Position numbers and translations under genes: made by a program. 64,000 nt of DNA, taken from positions 1 through 64,000 of the forward strand of contig JASANC010001084.1 in NCBI GenBank assembly GCA_030248135.1, read 5' to 3'. Source of the DNA: Theristus sp. LFF4_11 (Eukaryota; Nematoda; Chromadorea; Monhysterida; Xyalidae). This document shows, one piece after another, positions 20,501-31,689 of the stretch. The notes under the pieces are model-generated. The model had not been told where the DNA came from. It made no database searches and worked only from the letters and a program-made list of their open reading frames with translations. Numbering within the stretch: the stretch's first letter is position 1; the number at the start of each line of letters is the position of its first letter.

Positions 20501-23500
20501 TGGAAAACACCGTTTTTTTGTTTTTCATTTCTGGACCGATTTCGCCAATTTCCACGGCCGATTTGCCCGAAATCGTCACGATTCAGTATCTAGAGTTGCT
20601 CACATAAAAAACTAACCCAAAATCCGTAATCAGTGCATTGAATTACCATGGAAAACGCCGTTTTCTTGTTTTTCATTTCTGGACCGATTTCGCTAAAGTC
20701 CACGGCCGATTCGCCCCAAATCGTCACGATTCGGTATCTAGAGTTGCTCACATAAAAAACTAACACAAAATCCGTGATCAGCGCATTGAATTACCTTGGA
20801 AAACACCCTTTTCTTATTTTTCGTTTCTGGACCGATTTCGCCAATTTCCACGGCCGATTCGCCAGAAATCGTCACGATTCAGCATCTAGAGTAGCTCACG
20901 TAAGAAAACTAATCAAAATCCGTGATCACCGCATTGAATTACCCTGGAAAACATCTTTTTCTTGTTTTTCGTTTCCGGACCGATTTCGCCAATTTCCACG
21001 ATCGATTCGCCCGAAATCGTCACGATTCAGCATCTAGAGTTGCTCACGTAAGAAAACTAACCCAATATCCGTGATCAGCGCATTGAATTACCATGGAAAA
21101 CACCCTTTTATTGTTTTTCGTTTCTGGACCGATTTCGCCAATTTCCACGGCCGATTCGCCCGAAATCGTCACGATTCAGCATCTAGAGTTGCTCACGTAA
21201 GAAAACTAACCCAAAATCCGTGATCAGCGCATTGAATTACCCTGGAAAACACCCTTCTCTTGTTTTTCGTTTCTGGACCGATTTCGCCAATTTCGACGGC
21301 CGATTCGCCCGAAATCGTCACGATTCGGCATCTAGAGTTGCTCACGTAAGAAAACTAACCCAAAATCCGTGATCAGCGCATTGAATTACCTTGGAAAACA
21401 CCCTTTTCTTGTTTTTCGTTTCTGGACCGATTTCGCCAATTTCCACGACCGATTCGCCCGAAATCGTCACGATTCAGTATCTAGAGATGCTCACACGGGG
21501 CAAAAAATTAACTTAATTTCCAAAATCTCCGGATGGCATTACCCCAGGTAACATTTTTGTTCGACTGTGAAAATGCCGCAGGTAAAAATTGAAAGCGCGA
21601 ACACATGTAACCAGGTCAAAACCTGCGAACCTTTAAAAATGCCCAATTTTTTACCCAAATAAAGGTTGGAGCAAAAAAGTAACTAAATTTTCAAAATCTA
21701 CAGATGAAATTACCCCAGGAAACTTTTTTGTTCGGTTATGGAACAACTTCAGACAACAATTGAAAGGGCGAACACTTAAAACCCGGTGAAAACCGTGCGA
21801 GTTTTTAAAAATGCCCAATTTTTACTCAAAAACAAGGTCGGGGCAAAAAATTAACTCAATTTCTAAAATCTTCGGATGGAATTACCTCAGGAAAATTTTT
21901 TGTTAGGTTACGGAACAACTTCAGACAAAAATTGAAAGGGCGAACACTTGTAACGGCGTAAAATCCTTCAAAACTTAAAAATGCCCAAATTTTGCCCCAA
22001 ATAAGGGTCGGAGGCAAAAATTAACTTAATTTTCAAAATCTCCGGATGGAATTACCCCAGGAAATTTTTTTGTTCGACTGTGAAAATGCCGCAGGTAAAA
22101 GTTGAAAGCGCGAACACATGTAACCAGGTCAAAACCTGCGAACCTTTAAAAATGCCCAATTTTTTACCCAAATAAAGGTTGGAGCAAAAAAGTAACTAAA
22201 TTTTCAAAATCTACAGATGAAATTACCCCAGGAACCATTTTTGTGCAACTGTGAAAGTGTCGCAGGTAAAAATTGAAAGGGCGAACACATATGATTACAC
22301 TACTGAAAAAAAAATACAAAGAGAAATAAGTAACACTGTTTTCAGAATAGGTTTTTCGTGTCTACAGCGTATGAAAAGTTGTCCGATAAAAATTTTTTCG
22401 CGGCTCCAAGCACAACTTTGGGTGTTCGTTTCGTGTGCACAGAACCAAGTTTGTGGCTTACACTATGCTCGCTGGAGGAAGCGAGCAAATTTGAAAAACG
22501 CGCGCGAGGGGATAACGGCTCATATTATGCGTGATGCGCTGTCCGCTCGCTGGCGCTCGCTCGCGCATCCGCATGATAATTTCTGTAGAGAGTACTTGAG
22601 CGATGGCGCGAGCTTCCCGGTGAACGTCGATAGTCGAGTGATGGATATCACGGAGCAGAATCTGAAGAATCCAAATCGATATTCGTTCGACGAAGCGGCG
22701 GTTAGCGAACAAAAACAAACCTGGTAGTTACAGGACAAAAGCAACACCTGCCGCTAAACTTGACAGTCAAGTTAGAGGCTGCCATCATTTTATCGCAGAT
22801 GGTTTTTTGTTTTAGGAACACATTTACAAACTCATGAAGAGCGACTCATTTCAACGATTCTTACGCTCCGACACTTATCGCGAACTGGAGAATCGAAAGA
22901 AAAAGGTCGGTGAATCGTTGCATCAACGGATGTTGAGCGTATAAAGCCAGCTGGCTAATGCCGCAGCTTGCTGTCCGGATAACCCGAATAACTGACACTT
23001 TCAAGGGCACTGACAAGAAGTGTGTTTTAAACTCAAGTTTCTGGCGATTGGGCAGTATAGATGGTATGAATAATTCATTCGTCAAACATTGAGTTTGAAT
23101 AATGAATGACGAATGAGTAATATATTATTCAAATAGTATTATTCACGTAATTTTTCAAATTATACATTATTCACATGAATAATTTGCCGATAGTAAATGA
23201 TTAATGAATAATGAACAATTGTTCATTGACTTTTACCTGCCACCCTTTAGTTTTACCCTAACACATTGATGTTTTAGTTATCGAATTAGGTCCAAATCAT
23301 CAATGGCGGAGAGGATCAAGTGCAAATCACCATTTTAAACAAATCAACACTGATAAAAGTAAACAAAACGTTTAATTATAACCAAAGGCCCTAACGTCTG
23401 CTTTCCTAATCGGTTCAGGATAAAACTAATTGGCGACAGTTGTTAGGTGTACAGGTATAACATATCCAAATTTCAGTTCAAACGGATAAACGGTGCAGAA

Positions 23501-26500
23501 GATATAGCCATTTAACCGTTGCTTGTCGTGTGTGCACGCAGATAAACACAACAACAACAGAGAGAAACATAACACTGTCTCTTGTGACTTACGCGTGAGG
23601 GGTGCATAATTGCTCACATACGTATGTGTGTATGCCACATACAAAACAACCCCCTCGCATGATTCCCTTTCATTTTGTGTTTGTTGATTTTTCGATTTTC
23701 TGGACAAAAATGGCTGTATCTCGAGTTATATAAAACCAAATTGAACGATTCTTTCACTTTTCCAAACTAAAATGCACTCAGGATTTCAAAAAATGTGTTG
23801 AATTTTGCACAGCTATCACGAATTTGCGAATAATGTATAAAACAAGCAGTGCAATAGGCAGGTTTCTGGTGTTCCATGGTTGAAATGCAGAAAAAACATG
23901 ATACAATTTTGACTTACTGCATAAACAAATAAAACAAATCAACCGCGAGTTCATTTTTAGTTTCAGAAGGTCGTTTTGGTGCACCACCTGTGGAAATTTA
24001 CAATCAGATTTCAGTACCTTCCTGTCAGTGTACATGTTTTTTGTCACTTTTCAATGCTCATGAGGTATCACAAAATGCGAGGTTGGTGTGGTCAATCAAG
24101 GTGTGTTCTGAGCACACAACTTTTGCAACTTGTGCAACTTGTTTTAAATAAGTCCAATCTTTTTGTTTCCATTATTCATTCGTCATTAATAGTACTATTT
24201 GAATAATGGGCCCATTACTCATTATTCAAAATAGTATTATTCAAATAATTTAAAAACTCCATTATTCATTCGTCAACTAATGAATAATCGACCAATAGTA
24301 TACCATCTATATTGGGCAGTAGCATATCCACTCGTTGGCAAATAAAGAAACGAAAAAGTTGCTAAAATCAAAGTGTTTTCGCTCTTTTTTCCTATTCACG
24401 ATAAGCTCCAGCAGCAGCACCAAAATCCGTGGGGTCACACACGCTGTAAATACCGTAAAGTCTTGCATATAAGGTCTCCTTATATAAATTTGAAAATCAA
24501 AAATTTCTAAAAAAGTGGAAATAACGTGTGACGACAGCCTTATAAGTGGGAGGAGGTCTTATAAAGCGAACATTAGGAATTCCGGGCCTTATAAACGGGG
24601 TAGGTTTTCGACCATGTCAAAATTTTGAATTTTTTGGCTTCCCGCCGTGTGACACTCCGCCCACTTTTGGGCGGGGGTCTTATAAGTGGGAGGAACCTTA
24701 TATGCAAGACTTTACGGTACACTGCATGTCTGCAATTTATGGGTCCTTTCTTGCACAATATATTGGCCAGCGCCACTAAAAAGAAAAGAAAAAGATCAGG
24801 ATTGACCAGCAGAGTTCTGCTGGTGAGTCAATATCTTGCTTTTGGTTCTTTTTAGCGGCGCTAGCAGATTGATTGACGCAGTTGTGAGCCCACCAATTTC
24901 AGCCGAGAGAGACACTCCTTCATTTCAGTCGGAGAATGCCAGCCTCATGAAAGGCTCGACGATGAAACAACGAAGCGGCAAATATCGCGTTGGCGGTGCA
25001 TCGTAAAAACATCGATCACCATTGGATGTTTTATAAAGCAACCAGTTTTCTCAGCATTTTCAGTCAAGAACTGCACAAGTTTTTGAAAATCTGCTGACGT
25101 TGAACAGTTACAATTAAAAAACTTCCGAAATGTGCATGTAATTGTGTTACGCAGGGTCTCTGTAGGCCAGTATCTTTCTCTTCATCTTTTGTTCCTTTTA
25201 TTTTCGACATAAAACAAACATTAGAATTTTGGTATCTTCAGAAAATCAATGATTAGAGAAAGTTGTACCGGCGATCCACACTGTTAAAAAATGAAAGTGT
25301 ATTGTTTGCATGCTTTTGCATGCTGTTGTCGAATACAAAAACACACAGACACACACATATATGCAAAACACACACACACGGACACACTGACACACACACA
25401 CGCAGCCACACAGACACACAAACACGCAGACACGCTGACACACTGACACACTGACACACAACACACATACACAAACAAACAGACACACAGACACACAGAC
25501 ACACAGACAAACAAACACACAGACACACAAGCACACATACACAAACAAAAAGACACACAGACACACTAGCACACTGACACATAAACACACAAACACACTG
25601 ACACATTGACACATTGACACACAAACACACAAACACACACACATTGACACGCAAACACACAAACAAACAGACACACATACATACAGACACACAGACACAC
25701 AGACACACAGACACACAGACACACAGACACACAGACACACAGACACACAGACACACAGACACACAGACACACAGACACACAGGCACACAGACACACAGGC
25801 ACACAGGCAGACACACAGACACACAGACACACAGACACACAGACACACAGGCACACAGGCAGACACACAGACACACAGGCACACAGACACACAGACACAC
25901 AGACACACAGACACACAGACACACAGACACACAGGCACACAGACACACACACAGACACACACACACACAGACACACAGACACACAGACACACAGCCACAC
26001 AGATACAGAGACACACAGACACACAGACACACAGACACACAGACACACAGACACACAGACACACAGATACAGAGACACACTGACACACAGACACACAGAC
26101 ACACAGGCACACAGGCACACAGGCACACAGGCACACAGGCAGACACACAGACACACAGGCACACAGACACACAGACACACAGACACACAGACACACAGGC
26201 ACACAGACACACAGACACACAGACACACAGGCACACAGGCAGACACACAGACACACAGGCACACAGACACACAGACACACAGACACACAGACACACAGGC
26301 ACACAGGCACACAGGCAGACACACAGACACACAGGCACACAGACACACAGACACACAGACACACAGACACACAGACACACAGGCACACAGGCAGACACAC
26401 AGACACACAGGCACACAGACACACAGACACACAGACACACAGACAGACACATAGATACACAGACATAAACAAATGCGCTTGCGCGCACGTGTACCTGTGC

Positions 26501-26632
26501 GTGTACCTTTTTTATTTATGAAACAACAAAACAACTTTTTTGAATAAAAAATATTTTCAGTTTTCGTCAAAAGATAAATCGCTTGGCGCCAACGCGAACC
26601 GCGGCGGCAAGCTTTCGCAAAAGAAGGATTGA
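14522..26632 (+). CDS. egl-10: EGL-10/RGS7-type regulator of G-protein signalling
   Basis: In-phase exons: 14522-14605, 14828-14975, 15405-15563, 15815-15956, 16036-16117, 16580-16723, 17170-17244, 17621-17710, 17883-17944, 18059-18172, 18361-18433, 18688-18818, 22589-22700, 22816-22905, and probably a last exon 26561-26632, giving 525 aa. Residues ~25-110 are a DEP domain. DHEX-type sequence follows ([33 protein letters not shown]). Residues ~309-366 are a G-gamma-like domain ending [15 protein letters not shown], which would bind G-beta5. Residues ~367-500 are the RGS box ([30 protein letters not shown]). R7-family RGS proteins speed GTP hydrolysis by G-alpha-o at the membrane; C. elegans EGL-10 tunes egg laying and locomotion. 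AATAAA at 26894 follows the last exon. Without the last splice the ORF would read 12 codons past 22905 to TAA 22942-22944. Confidence 0.9.
15131..15229. repeat. Palindromic repeat E, copy 1 (egl-10 intron 2)
   Basis: A ~100-bp near-palindrome: GGCGCATTCATGAAGCAGTA...TACTGCTTATTCATGAATAC. Similar hairpins are at 26961-27050 and 28182-28277, with a half copy near 29670. Confidence 0.6.
19344..19612 (+). repeat. Repeat D, copy 2, nested in family F
   Basis: It starts at GGCCGAATAAATGAGGCAGT and ends at CTCCTTGCACCCTGAAAAAA. The surrounding F sequence (GAAATTCTGT / AAATTCTGTGCAG) is continuous in the F copy near 63170, so D inserted into F. Confidence 0.5.
20220..21500 (+). repeat. ~150-bp satellite array, about 9 units
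   Basis: The unit contains GTGATCAGCGCATTGAATTA, TTCGTTTCTGGACCGATTTC, CCGAAATCGTCACGATTCAG and TAGAGTTGCTCACGTAAGAA. Units differ by scattered substitutions. The same satellite forms a larger array at 58230-60870. Confidence 0.85.
21501..22290 (+). repeat. Second tandem repeat, ~170-180 bp units
   Basis: Four to five diverged units carry GGAATTACCCCAGGAAA, TTTGTTCGACTGTGAAAATG, GCAGGTAAAAATTGAAAG and AAAAATGCCCAATTTTTTAC. Related units follow the second satellite array at about 61010-61420. Confidence 0.7.
23056..24311. mobile_element. Non-autonomous hAT-like element (egl-10 intron 14)
   Basis: Perfect 12-bp inverted ends TATAGATGGTAT (23056-23067) and ATACCATCTATA (24300-24311) are flanked by a perfect 8-bp direct repeat TTGGGCAG (23048-23055 and 24312-24319). 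Subterminal ATTATTCATTCGTC and AATAATGAATGACGAATG stretches occur at both ends. An 8-bp duplication with TAGATGG-type ends is characteristic of hAT elements. No transposase ORF is present. Confidence 0.7.
24451..24719 (+). mobile_element. MITE family B, copy 2 (egl-10 intron 14)
   Basis: Both inverted ends are intact: TACCGTAAAGTCTTGCATAT and ATATGCAAGACTTTACGGTA. The interior matches the copies at 9441 and 36244. Confidence 0.75.
25339..26469. repeat. CA-rich minisatellite (egl-10 intron 14)
   Basis: About 1.1 kb of CAGACACA/CAGGCACA units. The proximal part (25339-25670) is a more varied set with CGCAGCCACACAG, ACGCAGACACGCTGACAC and CACATTGACACATTGACAC. All long ORFs here, on both strands, are translation artefacts of the repeat. 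Its variant order is shared with 46983-48115. Confidence 0.9.
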
Positions 26633-26893
26633 CGACGTTCATATGGGTGTATGTACAGTGTGTATGTATAGATATTTCGAAAGAAAACGAAGCTTCGAAA
26701 AAAAAAACTATATTTTGACCATTGATTGTGATTTTTTCCATCATTTGCGAATGTATGTTTTACAGTAGCTCAGTCCTTTTATTCACTGCGTGAAACAAAA
26801 AAAAACAAGTTGCAAAATGTAAATAATTGTGTTCTGGCATTGTGTAGACTAATAACAAGATTTTCGAATCCTCAAGCCGACCACCTTGAAAAC

Positions 26894-26899
26894 AATAAA
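26894..26899 (+). promoter_or_regulatory. Polyadenylation signal AATAAA after egl-10 last exon
   Basis: AATAAA lies about 260 bp after the TGA at 26630-26632. It is the first good signal downstream of the proposed last exon. Confidence 0.45.
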
Positions 26900-26960
26900 A
26901 TAATCACAGAAATGGTTTTCACAAGTTTGCATTCAAAAGTGCACAGAATAACCGTATAAA

Positions 26961-27050
26961 ACGGCATTCATGAAGCGGTAGTGACGCATAGCTGTGTTAA
27001 AACACACATAGCTATGCAAAGGACTAAATACTGCTTCATGAATACGGCTA
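26961..27050. repeat. Palindromic repeat E, copy 2
   Basis: ACGGCATTCATGAAGCGGTA...TACTGCTTCATGAATACGGC, a ~90-bp hairpin of the same family as 15131-15229. It lies between the egl-10-like gene and the neuropeptide-like gene. Confidence 0.55.
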
Positions 27051-27632
27051 AAGATAAAGCTGGAACGGTGGCTGCGAGTTAAACGGTGTACTTACTTCTC
27101 ACATGTATGCGAATGCACAAATACCGGTATCCTTGCCGTTGAATGTGAAATGAAATGTTTATTTTTTTCAAACGCTCCATTAAAGCGTCACCACTGATAT
27201 GTTTGTAAGCCATTAAACAAAACACGATTGAGTTTTCACGCTAAGCAACACCGGAAGAAAAACGAAAAAATAATAAATGCACTGAGTTCAGACAATCAAA
27301 CAGAGAATACGACAGTCAAATAGGGTCAATGGTCAAAGTCACGCTTTTTTCAGATTTGTTGTGTTGAGTTGACCTGGTCGCAGAAAAATTTATAGACCAG
27401 AGCAACAAAACAGCCCAGAAATAATGTTGTTATGTGTTGACCATATACATGGAGCGAGCACTTTTCAGCAACGTACATAATGCGCGAATTTATCGTGTGT
27501 CAACGTTTTTCTTCCAATGTACTTTAAAAGCAACTTGTTTTTGCTGTTCTGGCGTTCAGAACTGATACAACATCAATCAACAAGACCGTGTCTCGTGTCC
27601 TATATCGACGCGAACGTCGTTGATCCGCCCCA

Positions 27633-28381
27633 TCAACGTCCGAAGCGCATCCGCCCGACCTGGTCGAGACAGGATTTGCGACCGATGGAGCTCGTCTGAT
27701 CCTTGCAGAGGATCTGCGCAAGGTTCGAGATCGCCGGCGGATTCTCGTGCATCGCCGATCGCCGCTCGACGCCCGATTCGTAGTCGATCGATCGATACTG
27801 GACCTCGGCCGATACCTGTAACGACAGAGAGAATGAATTTTTGTAAATGCTCTCCGTCGAAACATAAACGTAGACCGTGCTGAATCGAAGTTGCAACCAA
27901 GCGAGAATGAGTATATTGCTCATAAATACCTAAACGCCAGATCAGAGTTTTAGAGAAAACGTCAGGAAAAAATGCCAGATTTTTTCTCTACGCACGTACG
28001 TGTCCGAATAAGACAGTCACTTTTTTGCATAGTAAACGAACGTAGTTTTTTGTACCTGTCCCGAAATGGATTTCTGATGTTATCCACGAACCATAATGGC
28101 GTTCTTTTTTTCACTCAAATTTGCGCGTACTTTAACCCTGCGAAAAATAGTGACATAAGTTTATTCGGGCATACATAGTGTAAGGGCGCATTCATGTTGC
28201 AGTATTTAGTGACCACACAGCTATGTTAAAGCATAGCTGCGCGGGCACTAGATACTGCAACATGAATGCGCCTTAAGGATGTTCACTACCACCCACAGCC
28301 GTTCTTCCAACGTACCCGAGCGTGCAGGTTGCACATCACCGTCAGCAAAATCAGAGCGGCACAAAGTCCAGTGGTCGACAT
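27633..28381 (-). CDS. Secreted RMRFamide-type neuropeptide precursor, 82 aa
   Basis: Two exons: 28381-28316 (donor CGG|GTACGT) and 27815-27633 (acceptor TTACAG), joined in phase 0. Residues 1-21 are a clear signal peptide (MSTTGLCAALILLTVMCNLHA). The precursor ends ...GRKSCLDQVGRMRFGR and stop. A dibasic Arg68-Lys69 site would release an 11-residue peptide, and Gly81-Arg82 gives C-terminal amidation, so the product would end RMRF-amide. Another dibasic site is Arg40-Arg41. The -GRMRFG ending is like nematode FLP-27 peptides as I recall them; orthology is a guess. Odd features are a single peptide copy and Cys59/Cys71, which could pair. The intron holds a repeat-D-related fragment and a palindromic repeat. 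It is convergent with the egl-10-like gene. Confidence 0.7.
28182..28277. repeat. Palindromic repeat E, copy 3 (neuropeptide intron)
   Basis: AAGGGCGCATTCATGTTGCA...TGCAACATGAATGCGCCTTA, a ~95-bp hairpin with well-matched arms. Confidence 0.6.
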
Positions 28382-30107
28382 CGCTATTAAATGACAAACG
28401 CCCAACTCAATCGTGTCCTGGTGACAAGTTGAAAAAAATTGATTCAAGCAATTGGTCGGAAATTTGGAAGTGAAAGAACGCGAATAATGTACCATGCATG
28501 TTTTTGAGAATATACCAAAAGCACCACATTATTACGCCGAAAAACATTTAACAAAAACGACTAAGCATTGTGTTGAGTTCTGTGTTGCGTTTTTGTTGAG
28601 AATTGTAGTGTACATAACTCTGGTTGAAAAAAAAACTATAGTTCGTCCTACAAATGGCGAATTATTTAAAGAAACAAAGACAGTCGCGGTTTTAGCACGC
28701 GCACGATCACAGCTGCAGGCTGCAGCAAGGGTACATGTCATGGTGCTGCGGGCCTTGGCCGCGTGAATATGAAGACAGTGCTACCGAGTAGAAAAGAAAA
28801 TTAATTCCAAAAGAACGTTTTAGTGTCGGTATAAATACTGGCCGCAATTGTCGTCACTTGCAGAGTTTATATGTCATAAAACATAAAAAAGTCTGATAAA
28901 CAAAATTTTAACTGGACATGTCTCATGAGTTCCGCTGAAAGTTATTGCGAAATAAAATAGGCGAACAGTTTATCAAAATTACAAATTTGCTTTTTCACTG
29001 TTGATTGGCCGGCATGGCGAATAGCTGCCAATCAGTGTGCCGGATATTCGAATTGTACATGTGGTTGTCGATGAAGCAAAAAAATATGAATTGCGTTGCA
29101 TCCGTGGGTGGCTTCCATTGGATGGTCGTAAAACTTGCGATGCTAGCTGACATAACGTCATTTTTATCGTCTTCTGGTCACTGTTTAGTCCGCGGCCGCA
29201 AACAACCGTAAATTATATTGGCATTGTTTCTATTGTTGACGTCAATCACTAAAGCGATGTACCGTTGGTGTCATTGGCGGAGTCACAATTAGGTCAAATG
29301 AAACAAAGGTCGCAAAGTGTGTGCAGCAGTGAAAAAGCAATTTGGACAATAAGCGATTGGCCGCATTGCAAAAATGTGGGCATCGAACATGCATTATTAA
29401 AAATTCTTGCGTGGACTGAAATTTTAGAAAATTTGCTCCGGCCTTCACAGAAATTGGCGATAAAAAAGTTCACTTCAGCTATGCTTCCCGCGTGGTCGTG
29501 CTAATGTCGACCCAGTTTTTGAAGTTTTATTTCTTTGTTTGACCTATATAGTTTCTGCGTGATGATTGATTTCAATTGCGTGGGTTCCTCTTATGAGCCG
29601 GACCCGGAACCCGACGCATCATGACACCATTGGAATCAGGATAACATGTGCAAAACTGCAGAAACCTTGAAGCAGTATTTGTGACGCGTAGCTACAGTGT
29701 CTCTGGATAACATATACAACTCGGTGATTGCTCAGCTCCTCACGCTCCGCATCCCTGTTTCTTTCTGGGATCGGGATTCAGTTTTTTTCAATTGTTGAGC
29801 GGTTTCTTTTTATTTTTATTCCAAAAAAATCTGAATCAATGGACTACCAAATTCCAAGCATTTGCATTTGTCAAAATGGTAAAAACTAAAGTTGTTTGGT
29901 TGAATGACGTCGATGATTTTTGCTTTCAGGCATGAAAGGAGCGTACCGCTGGCCGCTGATGAGTGTTCAATGTTCAAAACAAACACAATTGACTCAAAAG
30001 CAGGGCAGACCACTTTTGTGACTTCCGCTCCCCCTCGGGCAACTAAGGTAACTGAAGCAACTGGGTTGCAAAAATTATGACCTTTAAAAACTACGAAATG
30101 GCTGAGT
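28382..30107. other. Intergenic, no gene supported
   Basis: Short ORFs near 29005-29504 and their minus-strand shadows show no family motif or matched splice sites. A half copy of repeat E is near 29670. Upstream sequence of the neuropeptide gene must lie here, but no promoter element is recognisable. Confidence 0.35.
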
Positions 30108-30389
30108 AAACATGGTAACTTTTTTAGGGTGCAAGGAGTGCGCGAAATTTGAAAGAAAGAAAAAAGACGTTCAGAAACGCAATGGTGTGTTAAATTTGAC
30201 GTGTTTTTTTAACTAATTGATTCTTCATGTTATTATGTTCATTCTTTCTCCCTTGCACACACGACTATTACACTTGGCATTCTTGAAAAAGACAACTCCT
30301 AATACGCGACTGACGAATTGATGGTTGATAGTGAAGTTGAGTTGATGGAGAATACAAGGACTGCCTTATTTATTCGGCCATGCGTACGT
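30108..30389 (-). repeat. Repeat D, copy 3 (inverted)
   Basis: It runs from GGTGCAAGGAGTGCGCGAAA to GACTGCCTTATTTATTCGGC, the reverse complement of the copies at 13121 and 19344. Confidence 0.6.
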
Positions 30390-30536
30390 ACAGTCTAACT
30401 CTATAACATATCCAGTTAGCTGATTGGTCACGTGATGCATGGAAAATATGCAAACCAAACTCCGACTCCATATGCATAGAATGCATGAATCTACCAATTA
30501 GCTAGTTATACATGTAATGTAATTGAGTTAGACTGT
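30390..30536. mobile_element. Small MITE with ACAGTCTAACTC ends
   Basis: About 147 bp with inverted ends ACAGTCTAACTCTATAACAT and ATGTAATTGAGTTAGACTGT. The interior has GATTGGTCACGTGATGCATG and CATATGCATAGAATGCATGA. It resembles the palindromic element at 39347-39517. Confidence 0.55.
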
Positions 30537-30674
30537 ATGTCCACTTGATCACAAGTGGGCAGATTCGATGACTTCCATTGAAAAAAAGGTTCAATGCTAT
30601 TGCAACAAAAGAAACCCAACGCGCTGACGGCATACTTCCGTTGAATGCAACACGCCCACGAGTTCGCGAGTCCT

Positions 30675-30775
30675 CATGTATTTTAATACTTGTATCCGTG
30701 TGCCACATCAGAGACATAAAATAGTTGTTAAACCGAGTTTCTCACTGCTTACACAAATCCACATTAAACAAAACA
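30675..30775 (-). repeat. Fragment of family F element
   Basis: CTTGTATCCGTGTGCCACAT and CTCACTGCTTACACAAATCC match the family F terminus (compare 20000-20090) with several changes. Confidence 0.45.
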
Positions 30776-31689
30776 TGCATTTTATTGGGAAATGTTGCGG
30801 AGCAGCGCAACAAATTTGTTGACTCAACACCCCAGGACGTGTGACGCACCATGGTGAGGTCTCCCGCAACATGACGTTCGGACGCACCATGCTGTTGAGA
30901 ATACAACTGAGAAAAACCAGATTTTCTAAATGGGCGTCCAGATGGACGGGCGTGTATCAATCAAGGACACCTTGACAAGGGTTTGATGGTTTGCTTAACG
31001 GGAAGAATTTTGCTGTGACCAGATCATGTCAACTTTTATTTTACGGTTTTCATAGGTTTCATTCTTTGGCGCTTTTTTCATATATAAATGAAATGCCAAT
31101 GAAAACGCCAGATTTTTTTACAGTACTGATCTGCAAATGTTCTCGCTCGCCAGAGGGCTATTGGCGGTTTGTGAAACTGTTTGGAAATATTTTCTGTGTT
31201 TTGGATCATTCTTTGATTGTTTGTTTTTTTGTGCTCAAATGAACTGATAGTGCAGCATCTCTGACGCATGATGTTGTAATTATACGAATACGTTTTCAAC
31301 AGAAGTTTAGAGAATCCAGAATTCCCAACTGATGCGTGTTTGCAGTTTGTTCATGTTCATTGCTGGTCGATCGGTTGCTAACAGGTGGCAGGGAATCAAG
31401 AAGCTTCTCTTGTTCCTTCATTTGCACGCATCATCCGTACCGCTGCTTAGCAACGGTGCGTGGTTTTATTCTTTTTCCACGTTTCCTCGGATGTTTTGTG
31501 CTTGTTGACAAACTGCAGCGTGTTGTGGCTTCAGCTGCTTTGTTCGTATCGTGTTCTTTTCCGTTTTAGTGAAACTGCACACTTTAAGAACTTAGAAGGT
31601 AAATTTTTAGAAACTGCACATGTTAAGTTCGAACTTTTGTTTTTAGACCATTCCGAAACCAGACAGCGCCGAAACCGTCAAAAATTACA

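Larger units (their letters stand above)
19088..22577 (+). mobile_element. Compound transposon, copy 1 (egl-10 intron 12)
   Basis: Left part: family F element 19088-20127, with ~140-bp inverted ends starting TATCTAAAAATGCGGGAGAC. Then a unique link (TTCTGACTTTTACATAAGCC...), the ~150-bp satellite, a second longer tandem repeat, and a tail ending GCGCGCGAGGGG...CGCATCCGCATGAT. The same order recurs at 57107-61720. The tail ends 12 bp before the acceptor of the exon at 22589. Confidence 0.65.

Noticed and set aside
25246..26744. Long ORFs of 280-411 codons (Cys-Val-Ser or Thr-His-Arg repeats)
   Set aside because: They are translations of a CA/GT minisatellite in all frames and lie inside an intron of the egl-10-like gene.
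28979..29504. Small ORFs on both strands in the 28.4-30.1 kb gap
   Set aside because: No protein family motif and no consistent splice sites; composition is like the surrounding intergenic DNA.
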